Shown here piece by piece: positions 7,588 to 15,238 of a stretch of 41,160 nucleotides of DNA. Location: assembly GCA_017959005.1 (NCBI GenBank), contig JAGDBO010000021.1, positions 1-41,160 of the forward strand, written 5' to 3'. Both the position numbers and the translations under genes were made by a program. The stretch comes from Bacteroidales bacterium. Its GTDB lineage: Bacteria; Bacteroidota; Bacteroidia; Bacteroidales; UBA932. The notes beneath the pieces were generated by a model. It saw only the letters and a list, made by a program, of their open reading frames with translations. It did not search any database and had not been told where the DNA came from. Numbering within the stretch: position 1 is the stretch's first letter; every line of letters begins with the position of its first letter.

Positions 7588-8862
7588 ATGCACAAAATCA
7601 TATCTCTTGCCATATCACTTATCCTCTTCCCGATAGTTAATCTTGATAACTTCATTTATCACATAGTAACAACCCCTGCAGAGGATAGCCGTTACGGCGT
7701 AACCATCAACTACCACTGCGCCTTCCCAAAGAGTTGTATTGAATACACCACCGCCAATGATAAAGAGTTTAAAGAGGCCAAGACAGTATCTCCCCAGGTT
7801 GAGTTGTGGAGCACTAGAGGGATAGAGAAAACCTCCACAACCTCAACATTTTACACAAAAGAGAGATACGTCTGCCACGTCACTCTCACCTCCTTAAAAC
7901 CCAACACCCAATACATCTACAGAATCATAGCCAACGCTCAAATATCAGAGGTAAAATCTTTCAAAACCGCCTCCGGCAAAGAGAAATGGAACTTTGTGGC
8001 ATTTACGGACTTCCAGCACTACAACAATGCAGTCACCCACCCGCTCATTCAGAACATGGAGGAAAAATTTAACCCGCCTCTTGCAATCTGCAGCGGAGAT
8101 ATGGTGGATGTGGCTGGCTTTGAGCAGAGTTGGAACTGGCTGCTGGATAATAAGGTCTTTTCAGACATCATCTTTGCAGCTTCACCGGGAGATCACGAAT
8201 TCTGGGCAGACGCAATCAACGGAAAATATCCGCAGTACACGGAACCCCACACCTACAACCACCTCTTCCGCTTCCCGCAGAACGGAGCAAAATCATCTCT
8301 AAACTCCTCATATTATTTCTATTACAATAACGTTCTCTTCATCTCTTTAGATATGAACAACTCCAACATATCTAAAGGAGAACGCTTCAATGATCAGGTT
8401 GAATGGTTTCAAAAGACACTTGACCACCTACGGGGAACCTACAGATACATAGTTGTTTATGAGCACAAATCCATATTCGGCTCCAGCATAATAGACAGTG
8501 CCGTAGGCAAAAACATCCGTCCGCAGTGGTACCCCGTATTCCAAAAGTACAATGTAGACTTGGTACTCAGCGGCCATGACCACATCTACTCCCGCACCTA
8601 CCAACTGGATGGCAATCAGAAATCTGCAAAGAAAAAGAGAGGTACCTATTACCTGGATATGGGTTCCAGCGGAGACAAGAGAAGAGCCCTGGACCGCTCC
8701 CTTACGGATGAGGATACCCTCCACGCCAAAGTGATAGATCTGAAAGGAGAGAAACTAAGTTTTGCAGCCAACATAGAGGTAACAAAGAAAGAGATGAAAG
8801 TCTCTGTCTATAACCAATATATGCAACTCGTAGACTCCTTCACCATCAAAGCTAAACGCTAA
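7588..8862 (+). CDS. Purple-acid-phosphatase-like metallophosphoesterase
   Basis: The 424-residue protein has a hydrophobic N-terminus (likely exported), a fibronectin-like N-terminal domain (about 25-128) as in purple acid phosphatases, and a calcineurin-like phosphoesterase domain (about 132-395). Metal-ligand motifs are seen in order: D141 (FTDFQHY), D171 (SGDMVD), residues 201-204, H293 (VYEHKS) and H330/H332 (SGHDHIYSR). The third block reads GDHE where the family has GNHE, so the usual Asn ligand is Asp202. The fold is clear; the substrate is not. It is followed after 15 bases by the DNPH1-like gene on the same strand. Confidence 0.87.
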   Translation: MHKIISLAISLILFPIVNLDNFIYHIVTTPAEDSRYGVTINYHCAFPKSCIEYTTANDKEFKEAKTVSPQVELWSTRGIEKTSTTSTFYTKERYVCHVTLTSLKPNTQYIYRIIANAQISEVKSFKTASGKEKWNFVAFTDFQHYNNAVTHPLIQNMEEKFNPPLAICSGDMVDVAGFEQSWNWLLDNKVFSDIIFAASPGDHEFWADAINGKYPQYTEPHTYNHLFRFPQNGAKSSLNSSYYFYYNNVLFISLDMNNSNISKGERFNDQVEWFQKTLDHLRGTYRYIVVYEHKSIFGSSIIDSAVGKNIRPQWYPVFQKYNVDLVLSGHDHIYSRTYQLDGNQKSAKKKRGTYYLDMGSSGDKRRALDRSLTDEDTLHAKVIDLKGEKLSFAANIEVTKKEMKVSVYNQYMQLVDSFTIKAKR

Positions 8863-8877
8863 CCGCCCATAAAAACT

Positions 8878-9309
8878 ATGAAAAAAATATACTTTGCAGG
8901 GTCTATCAGAGGCGGAAGACAAGACGCCCAACTTTATAACAAAATCATAACCCTCCTCAAACAAAAGAACATTGTCCTCACAGAACACGTCGGCAACCCC
9001 AATCTCAGTAACCTGGAAACCGACACCACGATGGACAAAAGTGAAAGAGACGCCGCCATCTACAGCAGAGATACAGAGTGGCTCAAACAAAGTGATCTTG
9101 TAATTGCAGAATGCACAACCCCCTCACACGGCGTAGGTTACGAGCTCGCTTTTGCAGAAAAACTCAACATCCCCTGCCACATCTTCTACAACCAATCCCG
9201 TTGCCAGCTCTCCGCAATGCTAACCGGCAACCCCTACTTCCACATCTACCCCTACACCACCGAACAAGAACTCCTCACCCTCCTCAGCAAAGAGTTAGCA
9301 AACCTCTAA
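8878..9309 (+). CDS. DNPH1 (Rcl)-like 2'-deoxynucleoside 5'-phosphate N-hydrolase
   Basis: This 143-residue protein belongs to the nucleoside 2-deoxyribosyltransferase fold. It matches the DNPH1/Rcl branch closely: YFAGSIRGGRQD near the N-terminus, LTEHVG at about 40, ERDAAIYSRDTEWL and the catalytic/nucleotide-binding segment VIAECTTPSHGVGYELA. Members cleave the N-glycosidic bond of deoxynucleoside 5'-monophosphates, including modified ones, and so clean the nucleotide pool. The length is normal for the family. It probably shares a transcript with the phosphoesterase upstream; the next gene converges on it 39 bases away. Confidence 0.88.
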   Translation: MKKIYFAGSIRGGRQDAQLYNKIITLLKQKNIVLTEHVGNPNLSNLETDTTMDKSERDAAIYSRDTEWLKQSDLVIAECTTPSHGVGYELAFAEKLNIPCHIFYNQSRCQLSAMLTGNPYFHIYPYTTEQELLTLLSKELANL

Positions 9310-9348
9310 CTCCCCCCGCGGCACGAATCCGTAGAATCGCTAAAAAAA

Positions 9349-9693
9349 TCAAGAATTGTCAAACTGTATTAAATAGTTCTTTAATGCAGGTAAATCCTTT
9401 TCAATAATATACCATACAGCAGTCAAATCAATCGTATAATAATCATGAACCAGTACATGCCGCAACCCTTCTATTTTATCCCAATTCATATCAGCATGAG
9501 ATAACCTGAAGTCTTTTGACAATTTATAGACACTCTCGCCTATACACTGCAGGTTATAAATAACCGCATGACATAGTATCTTATTCGAGATAAATGACTC
9601 TCGATCATTAACATCCTTAAGAAATTCATAGATGTTAGCTATAGATTCTTTCATCAATACAAGCCTTGCTGGATCATTAACCTTATCTCTCAT
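9349..9693 (-). CDS. hepT: HepT-like HEPN toxin (DUF86)
   Basis: The 114-residue, mainly helical protein carries the HEPN ribonuclease motif in its HepT form, RxxxxHxY: R78, H83 and Y85 within GLRHVLVHDYY. In characterised MntA/HepT pairs the antitoxin adds AMP units to the tyrosine of this motif and silences the RNase; the same chemistry is expected here but not shown. Its start overlaps the end of the MntA-type gene by 11 bases, so the antitoxin is made first from the same transcript. Length is normal for HepT. Confidence 0.87.
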   Translation of the reverse strand: MRDKVNDPARLVLMKESIANIYEFLKDVNDRESFISNKILCHAVIYNLQCIGESVYKLSKDFRLSHADMNWDKIEGLRHVLVHDYYTIDLTAVWYIIEKDLPALKNYLIQFDNS

Positions 9694-10630
9694 ATATCAA
9701 GTACTTATCCTTGTTTGCAGACTCCACGGCAAAAGGTTTCAAGCTGCCATTAGGAATCAAATCAACCTCTCGGCCAATTATCTTTTCCAATCCTAATTTA
9801 TATCCAACAGTATCCAACAATGATACTTTAAATGACATATCATAATCAACCAACAGATCAATGTCGCTATCCGGCCGTTCCTCCATCCTGGCAAAAGAAC
9901 CAAAAACCCAGGCCCTTACAACCGGAATCGTTGCAAGATATTTCTGTGTAGCAGAAAACAGTTCAATCCTACTTTGATTCAAAGAAGAGAGCAGAGAAGA
10001 GAACTCGTCAGAAACACCGCGTCTGGAAGCATATCTGTGCAATCTGTTCAGATTCACAGGATGCACCTCAATAGAACGCTGGAGTTCTGCAAGATAAGCA
10101 GTTCCGCGAGTATTCTTACTGCAGAAATCATCCACAAGTTTCTTCTCTATAGAGGGAATCAATAGTTCCTCACACTCCATTAACGGAGCATCAGAAACCA
10201 TCTGTCCAATGATAATAAACCCCTCCAACGGCGCCGGAAAACGCTCAGCATCTTTTTTAAAGACAACCTTAGAATAATGATTCTTCAAAAAACTATAAAC
10301 CTTCTGAAAATCAATCTTAGAAGTCTCAATATAAAGATTAGAAAGATGTTCATAGATGCAGAAATTAGCACCCACGCAATTATCTGTCAGAAGGCCATTT
10401 ACAGACCTCATCCAATCAGAAACCTCCACTTTGTATTTGAGTTTATTTCCGGCCCTATATTGCCCGCGGCCAACCTCGTAGATTTTATTATCCCTCAACA
10501 AAGATCTGATTTTAGAATAAACAGAAACCTTAAGCATGCCCGGACAAGAGGCAACAAAATCCTCAACGGTAATAATCCCCTCCTTCTCAAGTAACTCACC
10601 TATTTCATCCCTGTATCTCGGAGTTCTCAT
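9683..10630 (-). CDS. mntA: MntA-type nucleotidyltransferase antitoxin fused to an AbiEi-like N-terminal region
   Basis: The 315-residue protein ends in a minimal nucleotidyltransferase domain (about 225-315) with the full GSx10DxD motif (G244, S245, D256, D258) and a third acidic residue, D290, as in the MntA antitoxins of HepT pairs. The first ~175 residues are extra. They start with a winged-helix-like segment (about 5-60, RDEIGELLEKEGIITVEDF) and continue like the AbiEi/DUF6577 type of antitoxin region. I chose the start at 10630 because a TATATTTG box lies 13 bases upstream; an in-frame ATG at 10765 would add 45 unlikely residues. The fusion suggests that one protein both binds its promoter and modifies the toxin, which is inference. 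Confidence 0.8.
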   Translation of the reverse strand: MRTPRYRDEIGELLEKEGIITVEDFVASCPGMLKVSVYSKIRSLLRDNKIYEVGRGQYRAGNKLKYKVEVSDWMRSVNGLLTDNCVGANFCIYEHLSNLYIETSKIDFQKVYSFLKNHYSKVVFKKDAERFPAPLEGFIIIGQMVSDAPLMECEELLIPSIEKKLVDDFCSKNTRGTAYLAELQRSIEVHPVNLNRLHRYASRRGVSDEFSSLLSSLNQSRIELFSATQKYLATIPVVRAWVFGSFARMEERPDSDIDLLVDYDMSFKVSLLDTVGYKLGLEKIIGREVDLIPNGSLKPFAVESANKDKYLIYER

Positions 10631-10643
10631 TGCATATTTTTTG

Positions 10644-10651
10644 CAAATATA
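10644..10651 (-). promoter_or_regulatory. -7 promoter box of the mntA-hepT operon
   Basis: TATATTTG reads on the minus strand from 10651 to 10644, 13 bases before the chosen ATG. A TTG lies about 22 bases further upstream on that strand. The short gap supports the start at 10630. Confidence 0.5.
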
Positions 10652-10732
10652 ACAATAATTCGGCAATACCATACAAGATATTGACCATTTATTGCACCCT
10701 TTTCTCTCCCGATAGTTATACCATTCGAATTC

Positions 10733-10774
10733 AAGGGTAATCATACAATTATCACCTGTAAGCATAGAGTAAAA
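10733..10774 (+). repeat. Left copy of a ~43-bp imperfect direct repeat bracketing the PBECR gene
   Basis: This copy matches 11394-11436 at about 84 percent by eye, including shared ggtaatca and tcacctg(t/c)aagcat blocks and a gtaaaa end. Its aagcata-gagtaaaa part can also pair with ttttacgcaaatgctt at 10815-10830, giving an imperfect hairpin with outer cacc/ggtg ends over about 10754-10834. Confidence 0.75.
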
Positions 10775-10813
10775 TTGTACCGTTGGGTAAAAACTTTTAG
10801 GGAGACCAAAAAC

Positions 10814-10831
10814 TTTTTACGCAAATGCTTG
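10814..10831 (-). repeat. Left arm of an 18-bp perfect inverted repeat
   Basis: tttttacgcaaatgcttg here is the exact reverse complement of 11420-11437. The two arms flank the PBECR gene about 590 bases apart. Confidence 0.85.
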
Positions 10832-10882
10832 GTGTACAAGCCTCCCCCACTTACATTTGCCTCAAAACTAAAAAGAATTTGT

Positions 10883-11335
10883 ATGGCAGAATCTATGGAA
10901 GTTAAACCCATTGGGGTTGGAGAGTTTGGAGAGATTTATGATCAGTTTAAAGGAGACGTCCAAGGTGCTATAGCCTTCTTACTAAATAAGAAAAGTGGGG
11001 AAGCTATCGGAGCTTTATATCACAAAGAAATCGGAGATATTGATTTAGTTTGGGGTGAAGAGGGAACCGGAAAAAGCGACGGATACGGATTGGCTAAATT
11101 AGTGAAGTTTCATCCTGAGGTATTAAATGATTTACAATCAATTGTCGGTGATATGATTATTGAGGTGAGAACAAGTCAACGAATCCAGTTAGGAAGCGAA
11201 AGGTATCATGCAACTGTAAGACTTACATGGAACGATATAGAGAAAACTTGGTTGCTTACAGCTTTTGAAAAGAAAAACAGTGTCTCCGACAATACGACAG
11301 ACACTGTTGGAACTCCCAAGGAGCCTGGAGAATGA
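10883..11335 (+). CDS. Stand-alone PBECR-type (barnase/colicin E5-like) endoribonuclease
   Basis: The 150-residue protein consists of a single domain that I recognise from the C-terminal ends of phage polyvalent proteins: GDVQGAIAFLLNKKSGE, then ALYHKEIGDIDLVWG, a GYGLAKLVKFHPEVL helix with a conserved His, and the final strand TWLLTAFEKK followed by a Ser/Thr/Asn-rich tail. Such domains belong to the barnase/EndoU/colicin E5-D/RelE superfamily and are expected to cut RNA. Here it is not attached to a larger protein. The in-frame ATG at 10775 would add 36 residues spanning the repeat region, so the ATG at 10883 is preferred. No immunity gene is obvious beside it, apart from the divergent mntA-hepT pair and the small 11486 gene. 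Confidence 0.75.
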   Translation: MAESMEVKPIGVGEFGEIYDQFKGDVQGAIAFLLNKKSGEAIGALYHKEIGDIDLVWGEEGTGKSDGYGLAKLVKFHPEVLNDLQSIVGDMIIEVRTSQRIQLGSERYHATVRLTWNDIEKTWLLTAFEKKNSVSDNTTDTVGTPKEPGE

Positions 11336-11364
11336 CACAGCTACTCTCCAAAACACTGTTTTAA
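11276..11364 (+). repeat. Overlapping inverted repeats at the 3' end of the PBECR gene
   Basis: aacagtgtct (11276-11285) is perfectly complementary to agacactgtt (11299-11308). A shifted arm, aaaacagtgt (11274-11283), is also perfectly complementary to acactgtttt (11355-11364) beyond the stop codon. The two stems share one strand and cannot form together. Confidence 0.7.
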
Positions 11365-11393
11365 AGTCATTCGCTATTGAATAGCTACAATGC

Positions 11394-11437
11394 AAAGGTA
11401 ATCAAACTATTTTCACCTGCAAGCATTTGCGTAAAAA
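11394..11437 (+). repeat. Right copy of the ~43-bp direct repeat, with right arm of the 18-bp inverted repeat
   Basis: 11394-11436 is the right partner of 10733-10774 (offset 662 bases). Its end, 11420-11437, is the perfect inverted partner of 10814-10831. Further out, ccttttcctccgcgatagtttat (from 11467) resembles a block at 10698-10719, but that match is weaker. Confidence 0.75.
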
Positions 11438-11485
11438 CTTTCACCTTTTCTGCCCGCATCTTTACTCCTTTTCCTCCGCGATAGT

Positions 11486-11722
11486 TTATTTCACCTCATC
11501 CATAATCTCATCAATTACCTCCGGATCAACCCCATTATCAATCAGCAAATTCTCCAAGTCCTCCTCAGATATCCTAATCTCATATTCACTACAACGTCCT
11601 CTGCCCGTTACAGTCTTAACCGTCACCGTGTTATTCAAACTCGGCACGTGCTTAATAGGCCTAAGCACTACATTGTTAGTCCACCCGTCATCTTTCATAT
11701 AGAGCCTGGAATCCCTATACAT
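11486..11722 (-). CDS. Small acidic protein of unknown function
   Basis: The 78-residue reading frame has a basic N-terminal half and an acidic C-terminal helix (ISEEDLENLLIDNGVDP). I recognise no family. The amino-acid pattern looks protein-like rather than random, but the start is uncertain: the frame stays open upstream through the antisense strand of the BspA-type remnant, and the ATG at 11722 lies next to the point where that remnant begins. It may be a complete small gene or the tail of a larger gene cut at that junction. Confidence 0.42.
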   Translation of the reverse strand: MYRDSRLYMKDDGWTNNVVLRPIKHVPSLNNTVTVKTVTGRGRCSEYEIRISEEDLENLLIDNGVDPEVIDEIMDEVK

Positions 11723-11728
11723 ATCGAT

Positions 11729-11920
11729 ATGAACATGTTTGACGGATGCAGTTCTTTGAACTACGTTAAGTGTATGGCAAAAGATATTTCTGCTACGCAG
11801 AGTACCTACCAGTGGTTGAGCGGAGTTAGTGGTTCCGGTACGTTTGTAACGCCGGCTGCAACGGGCTGGAGTACCGGAGTTTCCGGAATTCCTAGCGGTT
11901 GGAGCAGAGTTGCAGAATAA
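11729..11920 (+). pseudogene. C-terminal remnant of a BspA-type leucine-rich-repeat surface protein
   Basis: The frame from about 11729 to the stop at 11918-11920 reads MFDGCSSLNYVKC, then STYQWLSGV, GTFVTPAATGW and finally GIPSGWSRVAE. This is the characteristic last repeat and tail of BspA-like surface proteins of Bacteroidales. The preceding repeats, the signal peptide and any promoter are absent, so the large gene is broken here. The remnant still keeps its own downstream terminator. The left breakpoint (about 11725) coincides with the start of the oppositely oriented small reading frame. Confidence 0.75.
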
Positions 11921-11968
11921 CGGTTAACGTTGGTGCAGTTGTGAGTTTGTGAAGAGATGATAATGGAC

Positions 11969-11990
11969 GCCTTGCTTTGAAGGCTTTTTT
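11969..11990 (+). terminator. Terminator after the BspA-type remnant
   Basis: Stem gcctt (11969-11973)/aaggc (11980-11984) with a six-base loop is followed directly by six T residues (11985-11990). The stem is short but correctly placed for the rightward remnant. Confidence 0.6.
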
Positions 11991-11993
11991 CTC

Positions 11994-12641
11994 TTATTTC
12001 TTTTCCTGTTCTCTACTCTTTTCTGTTACCTCAACGGCGCGGTCTGTATAGAGTATGCCATCCAGGTGGTCTGTTTCATGCTGGAAGATGATTGCAGAGA
12101 AACCGGCAACCGTATCTATGACGTTTTCTTTCTTCTGAACATCAAAGTATTGCATAACTACGGTGTCTCTTCTTGGAACAACACCGCGGTAACCCGGAAC
12201 TGAGAGACATCCTTCCGGACCCTCCACAACGTTACCTTCATAGCGGAGAATGTATGGGTTGGCGTAGGCTTCAAACGGATGGTTCTCTTTGTCAAAACGC
12301 ATAACGGCAATCATTCTAATGTTGAGTCCTACCTGAGGAGCAGCAATACCAACGCCATCCTGGCTTGGATCCTGGACCGTTGTAATCATCTTTTCTGCAA
12401 GGCGTTGCACATATTCGCTGTTAAGTTCTTCATCTGTAAAATCTCTTGAGGAGTTGCGGAGAATGAGGCTGTCTTCCTTGTTGCCAACAACCAGAACATA
12501 GAGAACGGAATCTTCACTGTTGATTATGGAGAGTTCCTGCTCTGAAAAGGTGATGTTATTTGTATTCTCTGTGGTGGGTTGGTTGTTGTTGCAAGAGGCT
12601 GCCAGGATGCAGATTGCAAGAAGTATGATTGCTGTTCTCAT
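11994..12641 (-). CDS. Peptide deformylase, lipoprotein form
   Basis: All three deformylase motifs are present: GVGIAAPQVG (96-105), EGCLSVP (143-149, metal ligand C145) and HETDH (188-192). This enzyme family removes the formyl group from the initiator methionine, normally in the cytoplasm. Here the first 20 residues are a lipoprotein signal with lipobox LAASC (Cys17), followed by an Asn/Thr-rich linker and about 60 residues before motif I, so the enzyme should be membrane-anchored outside the cytoplasm. At 215 residues it is longer than usual because of this N-terminal part. Its extracytoplasmic substrate is unknown. A normal def gene should exist elsewhere in the genome. Confidence 0.88.
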   Translation of the reverse strand: MRTAIILLAICILAASCNNNQPTTENTNNITFSEQELSIINSEDSVLYVLVVGNKEDSLILRNSSRDFTDEELNSEYVQRLAEKMITTVQDPSQDGVGIAAPQVGLNIRMIAVMRFDKENHPFEAYANPYILRYEGNVVEGPEGCLSVPGYRGVVPRRDTVVMQYFDVQKKENVIDTVAGFSAIIFQHETDHLDGILYTDRAVEVTEKSREQEKK

Positions 12642-12675
12642 TTTATTTTTCTTTTTTCCTTTTGTTTATTTCCTG

Positions 12676-13518
12676 TTACTTAACAAAGCCTTTGAGTGTG
12701 GAAATTTCTTCCGGCCAGAGGGTTGGGTCTGGGGTTTCCAGTATGAGGGGGATGTTGTTAAAGCGGTCATCCTCCATAATCATCTTAAAGCAGTTGAGCC
12801 CAATGAAGCCTTTGCCTATGGACTCATGGCGGTCTACCTTGCTGCCAAGAGGCTTCTTAGCATCATTTAAGTGCATACCTTTGAGGTATTTGAAGCCGAT
12901 GGTTCTATCAAAGTGGCTGAAGGTTGCTTTAAAGCCCTCCTCTGAGGCAAGGTCATAACCAGCTGCAAATGAGTGGCATGTATCTATGCAGGCCCCAACT
13001 CTGCTTTTATCTTCCACCTTGTCAATTATATAGGCAATATGCTCAAACTTGAATCCCAGGTTGGAACCCTGTCCGGCCGTATTCTCAATTACCGCAGTAA
13101 CCCCCTCAGTTTTGCTTAAGGCCAGGTTGATGGACTCTGCTATAAGCGTAAGACATTCCTCTTCAGAAATGGCATTTAAATGGCTCCCCGGATGGAAGTT
13201 AAGACGGTCCAATCCGAGTGCCTGGCAACGTTTCATCTCATGGATAAAACCGGCACGGGATTTTTGAAGCCCCTCTTCTGTTGGGTTACCCAGGTTTATA
13301 AGGTAACTGTCATGCGGGAGAATCTGGGCAGGTGCATAGCCGTACTTCTGGCAGGCCTCTTTGAATGCCTCTATTTCTTTGTCTGTAAGGTCTTTGGCAA
13401 CCCACTGACGCTGGTTCTTTGTAAAGAGGGCAAAGGCGGTTGCCCCCACCTCATTTGCATTGAGGGGAGCGTTCTCCAGTCCGCCGGAAGATGAGACGTG
13501 TGCACCTATAAACTTCAT
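12676..13518 (-). CDS. nfo: Endonuclease IV (AP endonuclease)
   Basis: The 280-residue TIM-barrel protein carries the zinc-binding landmarks of Nfo in order: [56 protein letters not shown] and LILETP. It cuts DNA 5' to abasic sites in base excision repair. The length is normal. It starts one base after the stop of glnS, which suggests co-transcription, and is followed by the deformylase lipoprotein after 34 bases. Confidence 0.96.
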   Translation of the reverse strand: MKFIGAHVSSSGGLENAPLNANEVGATAFALFTKNQRQWVAKDLTDKEIEAFKEACQKYGYAPAQILPHDSYLINLGNPTEEGLQKSRAGFIHEMKRCQALGLDRLNFHPGSHLNAISEEECLTLIAESINLALSKTEGVTAVIENTAGQGSNLGFKFEHIAYIIDKVEDKSRVGACIDTCHSFAAGYDLASEEGFKATFSHFDRTIGFKYLKGMHLNDAKKPLGSKVDRHESIGKGFIGLNCFKMIMEDDRFNNIPLILETPDPTLWPEEISTLKGFVK

Positions 13519-13519
13519 G

Positions 13520-15166
13520 TTACTTCATCTTGAAGGTGTCCTTCAAAGTGACTGTACGGTTGAAGACAAGATTCTCATCCGTGCTGTCCGGATCTTTGAA
13601 GAAGTAACCGGTTCTCTCAAACTGAACCGCAATGCCGCTGTTGTCATCCTTAAGGGCAGGCTCTGCGTATGCGGTTGTAATATCCATTGAATGAGGATTT
13701 AAGAAGTCTTTATAGTCTGAGCCCTCAGGTATCTGATCCATAAACTGCTCTGTAAAGAGGCGGTCTACAAGTCTTACCTCCAGTTTCTTGGCGTGCTCTA
13801 TGCTAACCCAGTGGATGGTGCCTTTTACGCTGCGCCAAGGGCCTGCTCCCGGTTTGGATGTTGGGTCAAAGGTGCAGATAATCTTGGTTATGTTGCCTGC
13901 TTCATCCTTTATAACCTCTTTGCACTTAATGATATAGCCATACTTCAGACGTACCTCTCCGCCCGGTTGCAGACGGAAATATTTCTTTGGAGGGTTCTCC
14001 ATAAAGTCCGCCCTCTCAATATAGACTTTACCGGTGAACGGTATCTGACGCTTAGGACCATCAGGAAATGCAGGGTTTAAAGGAGCCTCAACATACTCTA
14101 CTCTGCCCTCTTCCCAGCCTTCAAGTTCCAATTCTACAGGGTCTAGGACTGCCATATATCTGTTTGCTCTGGCGTTAAGATCCTCTCTTACACACCATTC
14201 CATAAGAGAGAGGTCTATGATATTGTCTCTCTTTGCAACACCCACCTTCTCTGCAAACATCTTAATGCTCTCCGGAGTATAGCCTCTTCTTCTGATTCCG
14301 CAGATGGTAGGCATACGAGGGTCATCCCAACCTCTTACGTAGTTGTTCTTTACAAGCTCCAGGAGTTTTCTCTTACTCATTACGGTATAGGTGAGGTTGA
14401 GTCTTGCAAACTCGTACTGATGAGATGGGAAGATGCCCAGATGCTCTATGAACCAATCATATAGAGGACGGTGAACGTCAAATTCCAGTGTACAGATGGA
14501 GTGGGTTATACCCTCAATGGAGTCACTCTCTCCGTGTGCATAATCATACATAGGATAGATGCACCACTTTGTTCCGGTACGGTGGTGAGGAGTGTAGTTG
14601 ATACGGTACATGATAGGATCTCTGAAGAGCATATTCGGATGTGCCATATCTATCTTGGCTCTGAGGACCTTCTCTCCCTCTTTGAACTTGCCGTCACGCA
14701 TTGCGCGGAAGAGAGTTAAGTTCTCCTCAACAGTACGGTCTCTCCAAGGGCTTGGAGTTCCCGGCTTCTGGACGGTTCCGCGGTTCTCTCTAATCTCCTC
14801 CAGTGTCTGGTCGTCTACGTATGCCAACCCCTTCTTAATCAGCTCCTCTGCCCAGTCATAGAGCTGCTGGAAATAATCTGAGGCATAGCGCTCATTGGCC
14901 CACTGGAAGCCCAGCCATTTAATATCATTCTTGATGGAATCTACATACTCAACATCCTCCTTTGTAGGGTTTGTATCATCAAAACGGAGGTTTGTCTTGC
15001 CGCCGTATTTCTTTGCAACTCCAAAGTTGAGGCAGATACTCTTGGCGTGGCCTATGTGGAGGTATCCGTTAGGCTCCGGAGGGAAACGGGTAAGTATGCT
15101 TTTATGACGGCCGCTTTTAAGGTCATCCTCAATAATTTCCTCAATAAAGTTCTTAATCTCTTCCAT
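13520..15166 (-). CDS. glnS: Glutaminyl-tRNA synthetase
   Basis: The 548-residue class I synthetase shows the HIGH motif in [10 protein letters not shown], the KMSKS-like loop VMSKRKL, and the beta-barrel anticodon-binding C-terminal half. It charges tRNA-Gln with glutamine in the cytoplasm. The chosen start ([10 protein letters not shown]) follows a TATATTTG box by 29 bases; an in-frame ATG at 15226 would place the start upstream of that promoter and adds 20 unlikely residues. The enzyme is present in many Bacteroidota in place of the GatCAB route. It leads the glnS-nfo pair. Confidence 0.96.
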   Translation of the reverse strand: MEEIKNFIEEIIEDDLKSGRHKSILTRFPPEPNGYLHIGHAKSICLNFGVAKKYGGKTNLRFDDTNPTKEDVEYVDSIKNDIKWLGFQWANERYASDYFQQLYDWAEELIKKGLAYVDDQTLEEIRENRGTVQKPGTPSPWRDRTVEENLTLFRAMRDGKFKEGEKVLRAKIDMAHPNMLFRDPIMYRINYTPHHRTGTKWCIYPMYDYAHGESDSIEGITHSICTLEFDVHRPLYDWFIEHLGIFPSHQYEFARLNLTYTVMSKRKLLELVKNNYVRGWDDPRMPTICGIRRRGYTPESIKMFAEKVGVAKRDNIIDLSLMEWCVREDLNARANRYMAVLDPVELELEGWEEGRVEYVEAPLNPAFPDGPKRQIPFTGKVYIERADFMENPPKKYFRLQPGGEVRLKYGYIIKCKEVIKDEAGNITKIICTFDPTSKPGAGPWRSVKGTIHWVSIEHAKKLEVRLVDRLFTEQFMDQIPEGSDYKDFLNPHSMDITTAYAEPALKDDNSGIAVQFERTGYFFKDPDSTDENLVFNRTVTLKDTFKMK

Positions 15167-15195
15167 TTTATTCTTATCTGTTTGTAGATGTCTTA

Positions 15196-15234
15196 CAAAT
15201 ATAGGAATAATTAGGTTACAATTCATTAAATTTG
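15196..15234. promoter_or_regulatory. Divergent -7 boxes for glnS and yicC
   Basis: TATATTTG on the minus strand (15203 to 15196) serves glnS. TAAATTTG on the plus strand (15227-15234) lies only four bases before the yicC ATG at 15239. No TTTG is seen 19 bases upstream of the yicC box. Confidence 0.55.
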
Positions 15235-15238
15235 CCTT

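Noticed and set aside
10782-10788. gttgggt matches the integron attC core (GTTRRRY) near the repeat-bracketed nuclease gene
   Set aside because: No matching RYYYAAC partner or attC-like stem is found at the right spacing, and no integron integrase is present.
10697-11490. ccttttc...gatagttat blocks as outer terminal repeats of the nuclease unit
   Set aside because: The match is short with gaps and gatagtt also occurs elsewhere (near 19033), so it is mentioned only as weak support, not as a feature.
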